DNA of 6,181 nucleotides, from contig DGVK01000111.1 in the NCBI GenBank assembly GCA_002395905.1, positions 1 to 6,181 on the forward strand, written 5' to 3'. This document shows, piece after piece, positions 5,886 to 6,181 of the stretch. Origin of the DNA: Verrucomicrobia bacterium UBA4286 (GTDB lineage Bacteria > Verrucomicrobiota > Kiritimatiellia > RFP12 > UBA1067). How positions within the stretch are numbered: position 1 is the first letter of the stretch; each line of letters starts with the position of its first letter. The translations under genes were made by a program, and so were the position numbers. The notes beneath the pieces were generated by a model. That model was given only the letters and a program-made list of their open reading frames with translations, was not told where the DNA came from and ran no database searches.

Positions 5886-5909
5886 TTCGGGGACAGTCCC
5901 CGTTCCGAA
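5886..5909. repeat. REP-like palindrome
   Basis: CGGGGAC (5888-5894) and GTCCCCG (5896-5902) form a perfect palindrome around a single A. As RNA it would fold as CGGGGA, loop CAG, TCCCCG. TTCGG (5886-5890) and CCGAA (5905-5909) extend the symmetry outward with a two-base offset. No T-run follows, so it is not a typical intrinsic terminator, although it could block 3' exonucleases at the end of the hydrolase transcript. Confidence 0.6.
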
Positions 5910-5918
5910 GGGTGGCTG

Positions 5919-6107
5919 ATGAAGCGTGCGCCGCAGATATCGTGCGGAAAGATATTCGGAAGCGGCGAATTCGTCGCGGAATCGTTGGGTCTGCTTGCGG
6001 ACAAGGTGAAGTCTCACACAGCACGGCCGAGGCGGATCAAGGGCGGCGAGGGCTTTTCGTCGCACGGCCACCTGCTGGCGGCGAAGATCGAACGAAAGGC
6101 GGCATAA
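5919..6107 (+). pseudogene. Probable C-terminal remnant of REP-associated (Y1/IS200-like) transposase
   Basis: A 62-residue frame from ATG 5919 to the stop at 6105-6107 contains GKIFGSGEFVAESLGLLADK, followed by a basic stretch (TARPRRIKGGEGF) and SSHGHLL. The pattern of a GS-x-EFV helix and then a basic tail resembles the C-terminus of REP-associated tyrosine transposases, whose catalytic HUH and tyrosine region lies upstream and is absent here. Full-length members are usually 150 residues or more, so this would be a 5'-deleted fragment. The flanking GGGGACAG-type repeats support the call. The same frame stays open back to the hydrolase stop at 5763, without recognisable transposase sequence in between. 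This is pattern recall without an alignment; an unrelated small protein remains possible. Confidence 0.4.
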
Positions 6108-6181
6108 GAGAAGGTGTGAAGCGGGTTGGAAGTAGATGCAGAGAGTGATTATCGACCGAGTCGACTAGTGCCTGTCCCCGG

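Larger units (their letters stand above)
5845..6181. mobile_element. Small REP-like element bounded by 10-bp inverted repeats
   Basis: CCGGGGACAG at 5845-5854 is exactly inverted by CTGTCCCCGG at 6172-6181, the last bases of the window. Between them lie a strong palindrome (5888-5902) and a possible transposase C-terminal remnant (5919-6107). This is the arrangement expected of a decayed REP-associated transposase element, in which short extragenic palindromes flank a single-copy transposase gene. The right end may continue past the window. The 78 bases between the hydrolase stop and this element carry only a 7-bp direct repeat, ACTCTAC (5800-5806 and 5829-5835), and no recognisable terminator. 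Confidence 0.45.

Noticed and set aside
5888..5902. Palindrome as an intrinsic terminator of the operon
   Set aside because: The stem is strong but no T-run follows on either side, and the same core recurs as an extragenic repeat.
5645..6071. Minus-strand frames over the hydrolase end and the repeat region
   Set aside because: They cross the palindromes and the hydrolase coding end, and their arginine/proline-rich products show no recognisable motif.

Overview
The window reads as a bacterial accessory locus with two long, co-oriented genes separated by 12 bases. On each side lies non-coding, repeat-rich DNA. The first gene combines an ECF-type sigma factor, a membrane segment and a LamG-like ectodomain that begins at a conspicuous WWFRGGRD motif. 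The second is a secreted glycan hydrolase. Together with GGGGACAG/CTGTCCCC repeat cores and a possible transposase remnant, this suggests an uncultured member of the Verrucomicrobiota/Kiritimatiellota/Lentisphaerota group from a glycan-rich anaerobic habitat. That placement is inference; no rRNA or marker gene is present.

Layout: 1-100 holds two imperfect AT-rich direct repeats, then a very GC-rich stretch with inverted repeats. A perfect-hexamer sigma70 promoter (102-131) follows, driving a leader with a hairpin and at most a 40-codon reading frame (165-287). 288-500 has no convincing gene but contains a long inverted repeat and one CTGTCCCC core. A second, weaker promoter (501-529) precedes the operon. 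Gene 1 (555-3101) encodes sigma region 2, sigma region 4, one transmembrane helix, a hydrophilic linker, then a second signal-peptide-like start at codon 263 with its own good Shine-Dalgarno. After that come an EF-hand-like loop, a LamG-like jellyroll and two similar beta-sandwich modules. Gene 2 (3114-5765) encodes a secreted clan GH-A-type TIM-barrel hydrolase with beta-sandwich domains on both sides. From 5845 to the end is a small element bracketed by 10-bp inverted repeats, containing a strong palindrome and a probable remnant of a REP-associated transposase.

Working model (inference): the 5' part of gene 1 makes a membrane-tethered sigma factor. Its 3' part makes a glycan-binding ectodomain, fused to the sigma factor, independently translated from the internal start, or both. 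The co-transcribed hydrolase would act on the glycan. The most notable feature is the in-frame joining of an ECF sigma factor to a lectin-like ectodomain across the membrane while the junction keeps a complete ribosome binding site, ATG and signal peptide.
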